From the NCBI GenBank assembly GCA_044225415.1, contig JBGAIO010000027.1, forward strand, positions 1 through 26,478: a stretch of DNA of 26,478 nt. The letters run 5' to 3'. Positions 7,638 through 14,762 of this stretch are shown in pieces (position 1 is the first letter of the stretch; each line of letters opens with the position of its first letter). This DNA comes from JALORV01 sp044225415. Lineage in GTDB: Bacteria; Pseudomonadota; Gammaproteobacteria; Burkholderiales; Burkholderiaceae_F. The notes beneath the pieces were generated by a model. That model made no database searches. It worked only from the letters and a program-made list of their open reading frames with translations, and was not told the DNA's origin. The translations under genes were made by a program, and so were the position numbers.

Positions 7638-9002
7638 ATGAATGCGCCGGCAACGCCCGCCGCGGTGGGCTCGCCCGTCGTCCGTGCGCTGCGCGTCGTG
7701 CCCGTCGCCGGGCGCGACGGCATGCTGCTCAATCTGTCGGGCGCGCACGGACCTTTCTTCACGCGCAACCTGCTGATCCTGACCGACAGCGCGGGACGCG
7801 TCGGCGTGGGCGAGGTGCCGGGCGGCGAGAAGATCCGGCAGACGCTGGAGGATGCGCGCCCGCTGGTCGAGGGGCGCGCGGTCGGCGATCACCTCTCGAT
7901 CCTGGCGGGCGTGCGCAAGGCCTTCGCGGATCGCGATGCCGGCGGCCGCGGCCTGCAGACCTTCGACCTGCGCACGACGATCCACGTCGTCACCGCCATC
8001 GAGTCCGCGCTGCTGGATCTGCTGGGGCAGCACGTCGGATTGCCGGTCGCGGCGCTGCTCGGCGAAGGGCAGCAGCGTGCGAGCGTCGAGGTGCTCGGCT
8101 ATCTCTTCTACGTCGGCGACCGCGCGAAGACGGACCTGCCTTACGTCGATCCCGCGACGCTGGCGGACATCGACGAGCACGACTGGCGGCGCGTGCGGCA
8201 CCTGACGGCGCTGACGCCTGCCACCATCGTGCGCCAGGCGGAGGCCGCGTATGCGCGCTACGGCTTCCGCGACTTCAAGCTGAAGGGCGGCGTGCTGCGC
8301 GGCGAGGAAGAGGTCGACGCAATCCGCGCGCTGCACGACCGCTTCCCGCAGGCGCGCGTGACGCTCGATCCGAATGGCGGCTGGCTGCTCGCCGACGCGG
8401 TGCGCCTGCTGCGCGACCTGCATGGCGTGCTGGCGTACGCAGAAGATCCGTGCGGTGCCGAGGACGGTTTCTCCGGACGCGAAGTGATGGCGGAGTTCCG
8501 CCGCGCCACCGGCCTGCCGACGGCGACCAACATGGTCGCCACCGACTGGCGGCAGCTGACGCACGCGCTGTCGCTGCAGTCGGTCGACATCCCGCTCGCG
8601 GATCCGCACTTCTGGACGATGGCCGGCTCGGTGCGCGTGGCGCAGACCTGCCGCGACTGGAACCTGACGTGGGGCTCGCATTCGAACAATCACTTCGACG
8701 TGTCGCTGGCGATGTTCACGCAGGTCGCCGCGGCGGCACCGGGGCGCGTGACGGCGATCGATACCCACTGGATCTGGCAGGACGGCCAGCAGCTGACGAA
8801 GGATCCGCTCGTCATCCGCGAGGGCCGCATCGATGTACCGACGCGACCCGGTCTCGGCATCGAGCTCGACATGGAAGCGGTCGAGCGTGCGCATGCGCTG
8901 TACCGGCAGCATGGCCTCGGTGCGCGCGACGATGCGGTGGCGATGCAGTACCTGATCCCCGGCTGGCGCTTCGATCCGAAGCGGCCGTGCCTGGTCCGGT
9001 AG
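7638..9002 (+). CDS. gudD: Glucarate dehydratase (enolase superfamily)
   Basis: This is a cytoplasmic enzyme of 454 residues that dehydrates D-glucarate (and L-idarate) to 5-keto-4-deoxy-D-glucarate. Expected catalytic and metal-binding residues are present: the KxK motif at 214-216 (FKLKGG), the LDPNGGW segment at 243-249 with its Asp at 244, AEDPC with Glu at 269, TNM with Asn at 298, and HSNNHFD with the catalytic His near 348. Its length is close to the E. coli enzyme. The ATG directly abuts the stop codon of the binding-protein gene, so the two are co-transcribed. The next gene encodes an aldolase for the product, which supports the glucarate assignment over other enolase-superfamily acid sugar dehydratases. 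Confidence 0.93.
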   Translation: MNAPATPAAVGSPVVRALRVVPVAGRDGMLLNLSGAHGPFFTRNLLILTDSAGRVGVGEVPGGEKIRQTLEDARPLVEGRAVGDHLSILAGVRKAFADRDAGGRGLQTFDLRTTIHVVTAIESALLDLLGQHVGLPVAALLGEGQQRASVEVLGYLFYVGDRAKTDLPYVDPATLADIDEHDWRRVRHLTALTPATIVRQAEAAYARYGFRDFKLKGGVLRGEEEVDAIRALHDRFPQARVTLDPNGGWLLADAVRLLRDLHGVLAYAEDPCGAEDGFSGREVMAEFRRATGLPTATNMVATDWRQLTHALSLQSVDIPLADPHFWTMAGSVRVAQTCRDWNLTWGSHSNNHFDVSLAMFTQVAAAAPGRVTAIDTHWIWQDGQQLTKDPLVIREGRIDVPTRPGLGIELDMEAVERAHALYRQHGLGARDDAVAMQYLIPGWRFDPKRPCLVR

Positions 9003-9038
9003 CCTTCGCCACGCACTTCCCCGTCGAAAGGACTCGTG

Positions 9039-9806
9039 ATGCGTGAGAACGCCCTGCGCAGGATATGGAGCGCCGGCGGCGCGGCCGTCAACGGCTGGCT
9101 GGCGATACCGAATGGCTTTTCGGCCGAGGTGATGGCGCACCAGGGCTGGGACACGCTGACCATCGATCTGCAGCACGGCGTCAACGACTATGGCGCAATG
9201 GTGGAGATGCTGCAGGCGATCTCGACCACGCCCACCGTGCCGCTGGTGCGCGTGCCGTGGCTCGAGCCGGGCATCCTGATGAAGGCGCTCGATGCCGGCG
9301 CCTACGGCGTCATCTGCCCGATGGTGAACACGCGCGAGGACGCGCAGAAGCTCATTGCGTGGACGCACTACGCCCCGCAGGGCACGCGCAGTTTCGGCCC
9401 GGTGCGTGCGCTGCTGTACGGCGGCGCCGACTATCCGCAACACGCGAACGCGACGATCGTCACCTTCGCGATGATCGAAACGGCGCAGGCGCTCGACAAC
9501 CTGGATTCGATCCTGTCGGTCGAAGGACTCGACGCGGTCTACATCGGCCCGTCGGACCTGTCGCTTTCACTCGGCTGCAAGCCCGCATTCGACGACGTCG
9601 AACCAAAGGTCGCGCAGGCCATCGACCACATCCTCGCGCGTGCGAGGGCGCATGGCGTCGTCGCCGCGATTCACAACGGCACCCCCGAAGCCGCCCTTGC
9701 GCGCATCGAGAAAGGCTTCCAGCTGGTCACCGTGAGTTCGGATGCGCGTCTGATTGCAGCGGGCGCGCAGCAGGTGCTTGGCGTGATGCGAGGGGCAAAG
9801 AAGTAG
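9039..9806 (+). CDS. garL: HpcH/HpaI-family aldolase, likely 2-dehydro-3-deoxyglucarate aldolase
   Basis: This is a class II, metal-dependent aldolase of 255 residues in the HpcH/HpaI family. The active-site marks are LQHGVNDY with the catalytic His, PLVRVPW with the substrate Arg, and the metal ligands in AMIETAQAL (Glu) and YIGPSDLSLSLG (Asp). In this operon the expected job is cleavage of 5-keto-4-deoxyglucarate to pyruvate and tartronate semialdehyde. I chose ATG 9039 over the GTG three bases upstream; AAAGGA at 9027-9032 is the ribosome-binding site. The family is certain. The exact substrate is inferred from the neighbouring glucarate dehydratase. Tartronate semialdehyde reductase is not in the window. 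Confidence 0.88.
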   Translation: MRENALRRIWSAGGAAVNGWLAIPNGFSAEVMAHQGWDTLTIDLQHGVNDYGAMVEMLQAISTTPTVPLVRVPWLEPGILMKALDAGAYGVICPMVNTREDAQKLIAWTHYAPQGTRSFGPVRALLYGGADYPQHANATIVTFAMIETAQALDNLDSILSVEGLDAVYIGPSDLSLSLGCKPAFDDVEPKVAQAIDHILARARAHGVVAAIHNGTPEAALARIEKGFQLVTVSSDARLIAAGAQQVLGVMRGAKK

Positions 9807-9837
9807 CGTTGGTCCTCCAGGCCCCGCGCTGCTTCAT

Positions 9838-9858
9838 CCCTCCCGCACGGCGGGAGGG
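9838..9858 (+). terminator. Hairpin after the glucarate operon
   Basis: A perfect 9-bp stem (CCCTCCCGC / GCGGGAGGG) closes around a 3-base loop 32 bases past the aldolase stop. There is no T run, so termination would be weak or Rho-dependent, but the position fits the end of the operon. Confidence 0.4.
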
Positions 9859-9919
9859 CAGGGTGGGTGCCGTGCGGTTGCAGTTCGGCGGAGCGCGTCG
9901 CGTACATGAGGAGTGAAGC

Positions 9920-9957
9920 AAAAAAAAGCCGACGCAGCTCAAGAACTGCATCGGCTT
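9920..9957 (-). terminator. Rho-independent terminator of the first DUF3563-type gene
   Basis: On the minus strand a 12-bp stem (AAGCCGATGCAG / CTGCGTCGGCTT, one G-T pair, loop of 8) runs into eight T. It lies 53 bases past the stop of the small minus-strand gene at 10011-10190 and also insulates it from the convergent glucarate operon. Confidence 0.88.
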
Positions 9958-10010
9958 GGGAAGGGCGCGTACTAGGGAGACAGACGCGGACGCGCCAAGG
10001 AGACAACCGG

Positions 10011-10190
10011 TCAGGCGTGGAAGCTGTCCTCGCCGTTTTCAATCCTGTGCAGCCGCTGCGACAGTTCGCGCGGGTTCGAGGCGCTGGAGACGTAGCGGTC
10101 GTGGTCGCGCATGCGCTGACGCTCGAAGGTCTCGTTCAACCAGTCGAAGAAGCGGGCCATCTGGCTGCGTTCGGTGGTGGGGGCGCTCAT
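10011..10190 (-). CDS. Small DUF3563-type protein
   Basis: This is a 59-residue cytoplasmic protein of unknown function. The start ATG at 10190 is set by a strong ribosome-binding site (AGAGGAAATC directly before it); the in-frame upstream extension is not convincing. The C-terminal half, DRYVSSASNPRELSQRLHRIENGED, has the form of the short betaproteobacterial DUF3563 family (RYLS-x-A-x-x-x-x-x-LE-x-R). FFDWLNETFE before it looks like an amphipathic helix. It has its own terminator and lies in an AT-rich patch with its own upstream region, so it is probably monocistronic. A second gene with the same motif lies 260 bp upstream on the same strand. Confidence 0.8.
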   Translation of the reverse strand: MSAPTTERSQMARFFDWLNETFERQRMRDHDRYVSSASNPRELSQRLHRIENGEDSFHA

Positions 10191-10450
10191 GATTTCCTCT
10201 TTCGCTGTCGGGCCTGGGGGCCAGCTTTCGGTGCGTTGCAACAGCACCATGATGAGCCTTCAGTTTGCAAAAATAAAATAGAGATTACGGATACTTGGCA
10301 TCACAATTCGCAATGCTTGCGCTGCTGGCAAAAGCTCACTTTCGCTGTGCTGCAGCAGGCCGGTGTAACGGCTCGCGGTACGCTTGCGATGGCATCATGG
10401 TGGGGTCTATGCGCGCCGTTGGTGTTGGCAGCGCTCAGGTGAGCGTACGT
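10191..10450 (-). promoter_or_regulatory. AT-rich upstream region of the first DUF3563-type gene
   Basis: No gene is seen in these 260 bases. The part at 10255-10310 is markedly AT-rich compared with its surroundings. On the minus strand it offers TTGTGA as a possible -35 with weak -10 candidates about 17 bases on. I cannot place a promoter with confidence. Confidence 0.3.
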
Positions 10451-10762
10451 TTAGGCGGAATAGCCAAAATGTCCCTGCCGCTGCACCTCGACAATGCGCA
10501 TCTCGAGATCGGTAATGTTGGTCGCCTGCGACAGATAGCGTTCGACGGCGACGGCGCGCCACAGGTCGGCGCGCCGCGCATACAGGCTGTAGATCATCGG
10601 AAACAGCGAGCGGAGCGCCTGGGCGCGCCGCTCGGCGAGTTCGACCTCGTTGCCGGCGGCCACGGGCAGGACGGCTGCAGGCGCGGAGGGCGGGGTCGGG
10701 CCGGGGGTACGGCGGGTCAGCCGACCGGCGCTCCGGGGCAGCAGGCGAGTCAGGACAGGCAT
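10451..10762 (-). CDS. Second DUF3563-type protein, with N-terminal extension
   Basis: This is a 103-residue protein of unknown function. Residues 1-35 are rich in Pro, Arg and Ala (LTRRTPGPTPPSAPAAVLP) and look disordered or loosely membrane-targeting. The C-terminal part contains YARRADLWRAVAVERYLSQATNITDLEMRIVEVQRQG, the same RYLS-x-A-x-N-x-x-x-LE-x-R pattern as the 59-residue gene 260 bp downstream, so the two are probably paralogues. The stop is TAA at 10451. The start at 10762 sits at the edge of a strongly AT-rich divergent promoter region shared with the LysR gene. The short N terminus could begin later; the conserved part is better supported than the first 35 residues. Confidence 0.75.
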   Translation of the reverse strand: MPVLTRLLPRSAGRLTRRTPGPTPPSAPAAVLPVAAGNEVELAERRAQALRSLFPMIYSLYARRADLWRAVAVERYLSQATNITDLEMRIVEVQRQGHFGYSA

Positions 10763-10931
10763 GGCTGAATGGTCCGATTGTTGCTATGCACCATGTGATA
10801 TTCGACTGTTTTAGTGCGAAAATACAATCGTAAATTCAGATAATTAAGATTGTTGATGGCAATGCTCGGATTTGGCACATTGCGGCGCTGCATGATGGTG
10901 CCGGGCCGAATTCTCCGGAGGCAGTAGTTCG
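10763..10931. promoter_or_regulatory. AT-rich divergent promoter region
   Basis: The region between the second DUF3563-type gene and the plus-strand LysR gene is unusually AT-rich at 10795-10855. It holds an inverted repeat CAATC (10825-10829) / GATTG (10848-10852) and TTCG-N12-CGAA at 10801-10820, either of which could be a regulator site. No single promoter can be called. GGAGG at 10917-10921 is the ribosome-binding site of the LysR gene. Confidence 0.45.
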
Positions 10932-11849
10932 ATGGAGCTTTACCAGCTGCGTACGTTTGCCGCGGTCGCCGAGGAAGGCCACCTGACTCGTGCGGCCGAG
11001 CGCCTGCACCTCAGTCAGCCTGCGGTCAGCGGGCACATCAAGGCGCTCGAGCAGGAGCTCGACGTTCGCCTGTTCGAGCGTGCGGCCACCGGCATGGTGC
11101 TGACCGAGTCCGGGCGCCAGCTGCTCGCCCACGCACTGAAGGCGCTCTCTGCAGCCGACAGCGTGAAGCGCGCGGCCCAGCAACTGCATGCGGAAGTGAG
11201 CGGACTGCTGCAGATCGGCACGGTCGCGGATCCGGTCGACAACCGGCTCGGCGCCCTGATGTCGGCGGCGGTCAAGCGGCATCCGCTGCTGCGGCTGGAG
11301 CTGCATCACTCGATGACCGGCGCTGCGCTGGAGAGCCTGCGCGACGGCTCGCTCGACGCGACGTTCTATTTCGGCGAACAGCCGGCGCCGCCGCTGGCGG
11401 CACTGCCGTTGCGCGCGCTGGTGTATCGCGTCGCCGCGCCGGCGGCGTGGGCCGCGCGCGTGCAGAACGCGGACTGGGCGGCGATCGCGAAGCTGCCCTG
11501 GATCCGCACGCCGTCGATCAGCACGCACACGCGACTGGTGTCGCAACTCTTCGCAGAGCACGGCGCAGAGGCGCCGCAGCCGGCCGTGCTCGCGGACGAC
11601 GAATCGGTGATCACCAACCTGATCGTGTCGGGACTCGGTGTCGCGCTGGTGCGCGACGAGGTGGCGCGCGCTCGCGCCGCGCAGGGCGAACTCGTCATCT
11701 GGTCCGGCGCGCGCCTGCCCACGACGCTATGGTTCGTCTGTCTGGCGGAGCGTACGCAGGAGCCCGCGCTGTCGGCGCTGCTCCACCTTGTGCGCGACAC
11801 GTGGAGCCTCAACGCGCCGGCCACGGTGCGCCAGTCGGCAGAGGCCTGA
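10932..11849 (+). CDS. LysR-type transcriptional regulator
   Basis: This is a 305-residue LysR-type regulator. The helix-turn-helix is MELYQLRTFAAVAEEGHLTRAAERLHLSQPAVSGHIKALEQELDVRLFER, a textbook example. The effector domain begins near residue 90 (GLLQIGTVADPVDNRLG) and includes NLIVSGLGVALVRDEVARAR near 245. It is preceded by GGAGG and an AT-rich region shared with the divergent DUF3563-type gene. It lies 372 bp upstream of the flavoprotein/cytochrome cluster in the same direction and may regulate that cluster or the small divergent gene; the sequence does not decide. The effector is unknown. Confidence 0.94.
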   Translation: MELYQLRTFAAVAEEGHLTRAAERLHLSQPAVSGHIKALEQELDVRLFERAATGMVLTESGRQLLAHALKALSAADSVKRAAQQLHAEVSGLLQIGTVADPVDNRLGALMSAAVKRHPLLRLELHHSMTGAALESLRDGSLDATFYFGEQPAPPLAALPLRALVYRVAAPAAWAARVQNADWAAIAKLPWIRTPSISTHTRLVSQLFAEHGAEAPQPAVLADDESVITNLIVSGLGVALVRDEVARARAAQGELVIWSGARLPTTLWFVCLAERTQEPALSALLHLVRDTWSLNAPATVRQSAEA

Positions 11850-12221
11850 CGTTCGGCCGCTGCCGGGCGCATGTTTCCGCACCGCTCGTAGAGTTGTCGC
11901 GATGATTCGCGATTGCGATTGCTTCAGTCGATGGCGCGCTTCGCGCAATACGATCGAGGCAACGGTCGTGCATTGACGGCAATCAATCGAACAGAACGGA
12001 CGGCGCTCAGCATTCTCATATGCATGCAGTGTCGCCGGGTCGCCGCGTCCGACGCACTGTCATCAGATCGACTCCAGCGCGGCATCAATGGCCGCTGCAG
12101 TTCCGCTTCGCCTTCCCACGACCAGACCGGCAGTTCCGGTGTCGCGTACACGCAGATGCGTGTCGCGTCACGTTGCCGCGTGCGGGTGTCGCAGGACCGG
12201 TGGTCCGAAGGGGCATGGCGA
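11850..12221. other. Gene-free stretch before the flavoprotein cluster
   Basis: I see no convincing gene in these 372 bases. The flavoprotein frame is open through it, but the residues upstream of the ATG at 12222 do not resemble the family. ATTGCG (11912-11917) and CGCAAT (11944-11949) form a spaced inverted repeat. A TTGACG at 11973-11978 has no matching -10. The promoter of the redox cluster should be here. Confidence 0.4.
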
Positions 12222-13772
12222 ATGAACGACAAGATCAACGACATACTTGAAACAGGCCTGACGCGTCGCGCGATGCTGAAAGGCGCGGCCACGCTCGCCG
12301 TCGCGGGCGCCGGCACAGCCGCGATGAACCTGGCGGCTGCCGCGACACCGACCGCGCCGGCGCGGATGATCCCGACGAAGTGGGACGAAACCTATGACAT
12401 CGTCGTCATCGGTTCCGGCTTCGCCGGACTGGCGGCCGCGGCCGAAGCGGCCGGTCTGGGCGCCAAGGTCATCGTGCTCGAGAAGATGCCCACGTACGGT
12501 GGCAACTCGATCATCAATGGTGGCGAATACAACGCGTGGGACAGCCAGCTGCACCTGCGCCAGAAGCTGAACCTCGGCGACGACAGCGTGCAGCAGCACA
12601 CTGCCGACTCGCTGAAGGGCGGCGACTTCTACGGCTTCCCGGAACTGGTGCAGGTATTCACCACTGGCGCCCAGCCGTCGTTGGACTGGATGATGAACGA
12701 AGGCGGCCTGCAACTGAGGCCGGTGCTCAACCGGACCGGCGGCCACACCGCGTATCGCACGCACACCTGCGTTGAGGGCGTGGGCCGCGGCTATACCGAC
12801 GCGCTGAAGAAGATCGCCGAGAAGCGCGGCGCGAAGGTAGTGCTCAATTCGCCGATCAGCTGGATCTGGCGCAAGGACGAAAACAGCGAAGTGCTGGGCG
12901 TGGAAGTCACGCGCCGCGGTCGCAAGACCAACATTCGCGCGCTACGGGCCGTGGTGCTGGCCTCCGGCGGTTTCGGCGCGGACGTCAAGATGCGCGCGCA
13001 GTTCAATCCGCGCATCACGGGCGACTACAACTGCACGAACCACAAGGGCGCGACCGGCGAGACGCTGCGCATGGCGCAGGCCGTCGGTGCGGATGCGCTG
13101 CAACTCGCGTTCATCCAGCTGTATCCGTACGCCGAACCCGAAACGGGCCTGCTGGATGCGCCCGCGGTGTATCCGTTCCGCGGGCCGGGCTACGGCATCG
13201 TCTACGTCAACAAGCAGGGCAAGCGCTTCGTCAATGAGATGGAGCGCCGCGACGTCGTGTCGGCAGCAGAGATCGCCACCGGTGCGAAGCCCACCTACAC
13301 CATCTTCAACGAAGCGATGATCTCGAAGATGGGCACGAAGGAAGAGGTCGAGGCCGGCATCGCGAAAGGACGATTCGTGCGCGGCGCCACACTCGCGGAA
13401 CTGGCGACGAAGGTCGGCATGGACCCCGCCACGTTGCAGGACACGATCGCGAAGCACAACAAGTATCTTGCCGAAGGCAAGGATCCCGAGTTCGGCCGGC
13501 AGTTCACGAAGGCCATGCTGCCGCTGACGGACGGCCCGTACTACGCGATCGCGCAATGGCCGGCGGTGCACCACACGATGGGCGGCCTGCGCATCAATCC
13601 GCAGGCGCAGGTCATCGACATCTGGGGCAACGTGATCCCGGCGTTCTACGCGGCCGGCGAGATCACGGGCGGCGTGCACGGTGCCAATCGTCTCGGTGGC
13701 AATGCGACACCGGACGCCGTGGCGTTCGGGCGCGTGGCCGGCGTCAACGCAGCGAAGGAACACGCTGCGTGA
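12222..13772 (+). CDS. Tat-exported flavoprotein, fumarate-reductase/flavocytochrome c type
   Basis: This is a periplasmic FAD enzyme of 516 residues related to the flavin domain of Shewanella fumarate reductase FccA and to urocanate and methacrylate reductases. The N terminus carries a twin-arginine signal (LTRRAMLKG, residues 13-21). YDIVVIGSGFAGLAAAAEAAG (about 58-78) binds FAD. Signature catalytic regions are retained: GKRFVNEMERRDVVS (Arg of the proton path), AVHHTMGGLRIN, and GEITGGVHGANRLGGNATPDAVAFGRVAG. It is therefore probably an active reductase of an unsaturated carboxylic acid, fed by the multihaem cytochrome encoded 89 bp downstream. The real substrate is unknown; the reverse (dehydrogenase) reaction is also possible. 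Confidence 0.9.
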   Translation: MNDKINDILETGLTRRAMLKGAATLAVAGAGTAAMNLAAAATPTAPARMIPTKWDETYDIVVIGSGFAGLAAAAEAAGLGAKVIVLEKMPTYGGNSIINGGEYNAWDSQLHLRQKLNLGDDSVQQHTADSLKGGDFYGFPELVQVFTTGAQPSLDWMMNEGGLQLRPVLNRTGGHTAYRTHTCVEGVGRGYTDALKKIAEKRGAKVVLNSPISWIWRKDENSEVLGVEVTRRGRKTNIRALRAVVLASGGFGADVKMRAQFNPRITGDYNCTNHKGATGETLRMAQAVGADALQLAFIQLYPYAEPETGLLDAPAVYPFRGPGYGIVYVNKQGKRFVNEMERRDVVSAAEIATGAKPTYTIFNEAMISKMGTKEEVEAGIAKGRFVRGATLAELATKVGMDPATLQDTIAKHNKYLAEGKDPEFGRQFTKAMLPLTDGPYYAIAQWPAVHHTMGGLRINPQAQVIDIWGNVIPAFYAAGEITGGVHGANRLGGNATPDAVAFGRVAGVNAAKEHAA

Positions 13773-13817
13773 GGCGCTGCTCGCCATCCAGGACACCGTA
13801 CATGTGATGCATCGGGT

Positions 13818-13856
13818 GCGGCTCCGGCGGTATGCCGGAGCCGCCTCCTCGGGAGG
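13818..13856 (+). promoter_or_regulatory. Intercistronic hairpin next to the cytochrome ribosome-binding site
   Basis: A perfect 11-bp stem (13818-13828 with 13834-13844, loop GGTAT) lies between the flavoprotein and the cytochrome genes. A second short pairing, CCTCC (13844-13848) with GGAGG (13852-13856), would cover the Shine-Dalgarno sequence of the cytochrome; the two overlap by one base. They could set the ratio of the two proteins or stabilise one mRNA end. Confidence 0.5.
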
Positions 13857-13861
13857 AATTG

Positions 13862-14566
13862 ATGACGACTGGAATCGGTCGCGGCCTTGCGTGGGCCCGC
13901 GCCGCGGCATTGCTCGCGCTCCTGCTGCCCGGTGCGCAGCAGGCCGTCGCGGCAGACAGGAATTGCAGGGACTGCCACGCGGAGATTGCGAAGGTGCTGC
14001 CGGCGGGTCACCCGCAGAGCCGTGGCGATCTTGCGGCGTGTCTCGCCTGCCACAAGCCCGACGCAGCCGGCAAGCCGGCGAAGAACGGCTTCTCGGTGGC
14101 GATGCACGGCGCGCACGTGCAGGGCAAGGCGGCACTGGCATGCACGAACTGCCACGTGGTGAAGGAGAAGGGCGGTCCGGGCACGGCGACTGGCAAGGTC
14201 GTGCTGGTGGCCGACCAGGAGTCGTGGGACGCGGCCACCCGCATGATGACGATGAACGACTCCGCGGGCTGGACGGCGGGACTGCATGCGGGCAGGCGGT
14301 TCGGCTGCGCGTCCTGTCACGGCCCGGGTGTTCCGAAGGCCGGCGCAGAGGTCGCCAACGACCGCTGCCTGGCGTGTCACGGCCCGATGGACAGCCTGGT
14401 GCAGAAGACGCGACCGGCGCAGTTCGCGGACCGCAATCCGCACCACTCGCACCTGGGCGACATCGCGTGCACCACGTGCCACCGCGGGCACGAGGCGTCG
14501 GTGGTGTACTGCCTGGACTGCCATCCGAAGTTCGAAATGAAGATCAGCGGCGCTGCGCGTCGCTGA
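13862..14566 (+). CDS. Seven-haem periplasmic cytochrome c (cytochrome c3-like)
   Basis: This is a 234-residue secreted multihaem cytochrome. A Sec signal of about 30 residues (ending AQQAVAA) precedes seven CXXCH motifs: CRDCH, CLACH, CTNCH, CASCH, CLACH, CTTCH and CLDCH. Many additional His residues could serve as distal ligands. The layout resembles the tetrahaem domain fused to the flavin domain in FccA, here as a separate protein with extra haems. It should deliver electrons to the flavoprotein encoded just upstream. The start at 13862 is set by GGGAGG at 13851-13856. An earlier in-frame start at 13832 would fall inside the intercistronic hairpin and is unlikely. Confidence 0.9.
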   Translation: MTTGIGRGLAWARAAALLALLLPGAQQAVAADRNCRDCHAEIAKVLPAGHPQSRGDLAACLACHKPDAAGKPAKNGFSVAMHGAHVQGKAALACTNCHVVKEKGGPGTATGKVVLVADQESWDAATRMMTMNDSAGWTAGLHAGRRFGCASCHGPGVPKAGAEVANDRCLACHGPMDSLVQKTRPAQFADRNPHHSHLGDIACTTCHRGHEASVVYCLDCHPKFEMKISGAARR

Positions 14567-14582
14567 GCAGAATCGGACCCGC

Positions 14583-14618
14583 GCACGGCCGCGTCGTAGC
14601 GGCCGTGCCGTTTAGCGG
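14583..14618 (+). terminator. Terminator-like hairpin after the seven-haem cytochrome
   Basis: A perfect 10-bp stem (GCACGGCCGC / GCGGCCGTGC, loop GTCGTA, 14583-14608) is followed by CGTTTAGCGGTCTTTT, which is T-rich but interrupted. It begins 16 bases past the cytochrome stop and may partly separate the flavoprotein-cytochrome pair from the next two genes. Confidence 0.55.
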
Positions 14619-14762
14619 TCTTTTAGCGATCCCTGAGCAAAGTATTACGAACGCGCAGCGCGCGTGATCCCTACTGTTCGGATCGTGGTCGATGCACTCG
14701 CGTCGGCCACGCAGCGGCCCGCGACGGCGCCGTTGCGGTGAACCGATTCCGGGATTGCGACG

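Noticed and set aside
6558..9443. A very long open frame of 961 codons on the minus strand opposite the glucarate operon.
   Set aside because: It is antisense to three well-recognised genes, is rich in Arg, Gln and His as expected of G+C-rich antisense frames, and matches no family I know.
11973..12021. TTGACG and a downstream TCATAT as a possible sigma-70 promoter for the flavoprotein cluster.
   Set aside because: The spacing is far outside 16-18 bases and no alternative -10 fits.
11913..12221. In-frame extension of the flavoprotein by 103 residues.
   Set aside because: The added residues show no signal or domain, and the Tat signal begins just after the ATG at 12222.
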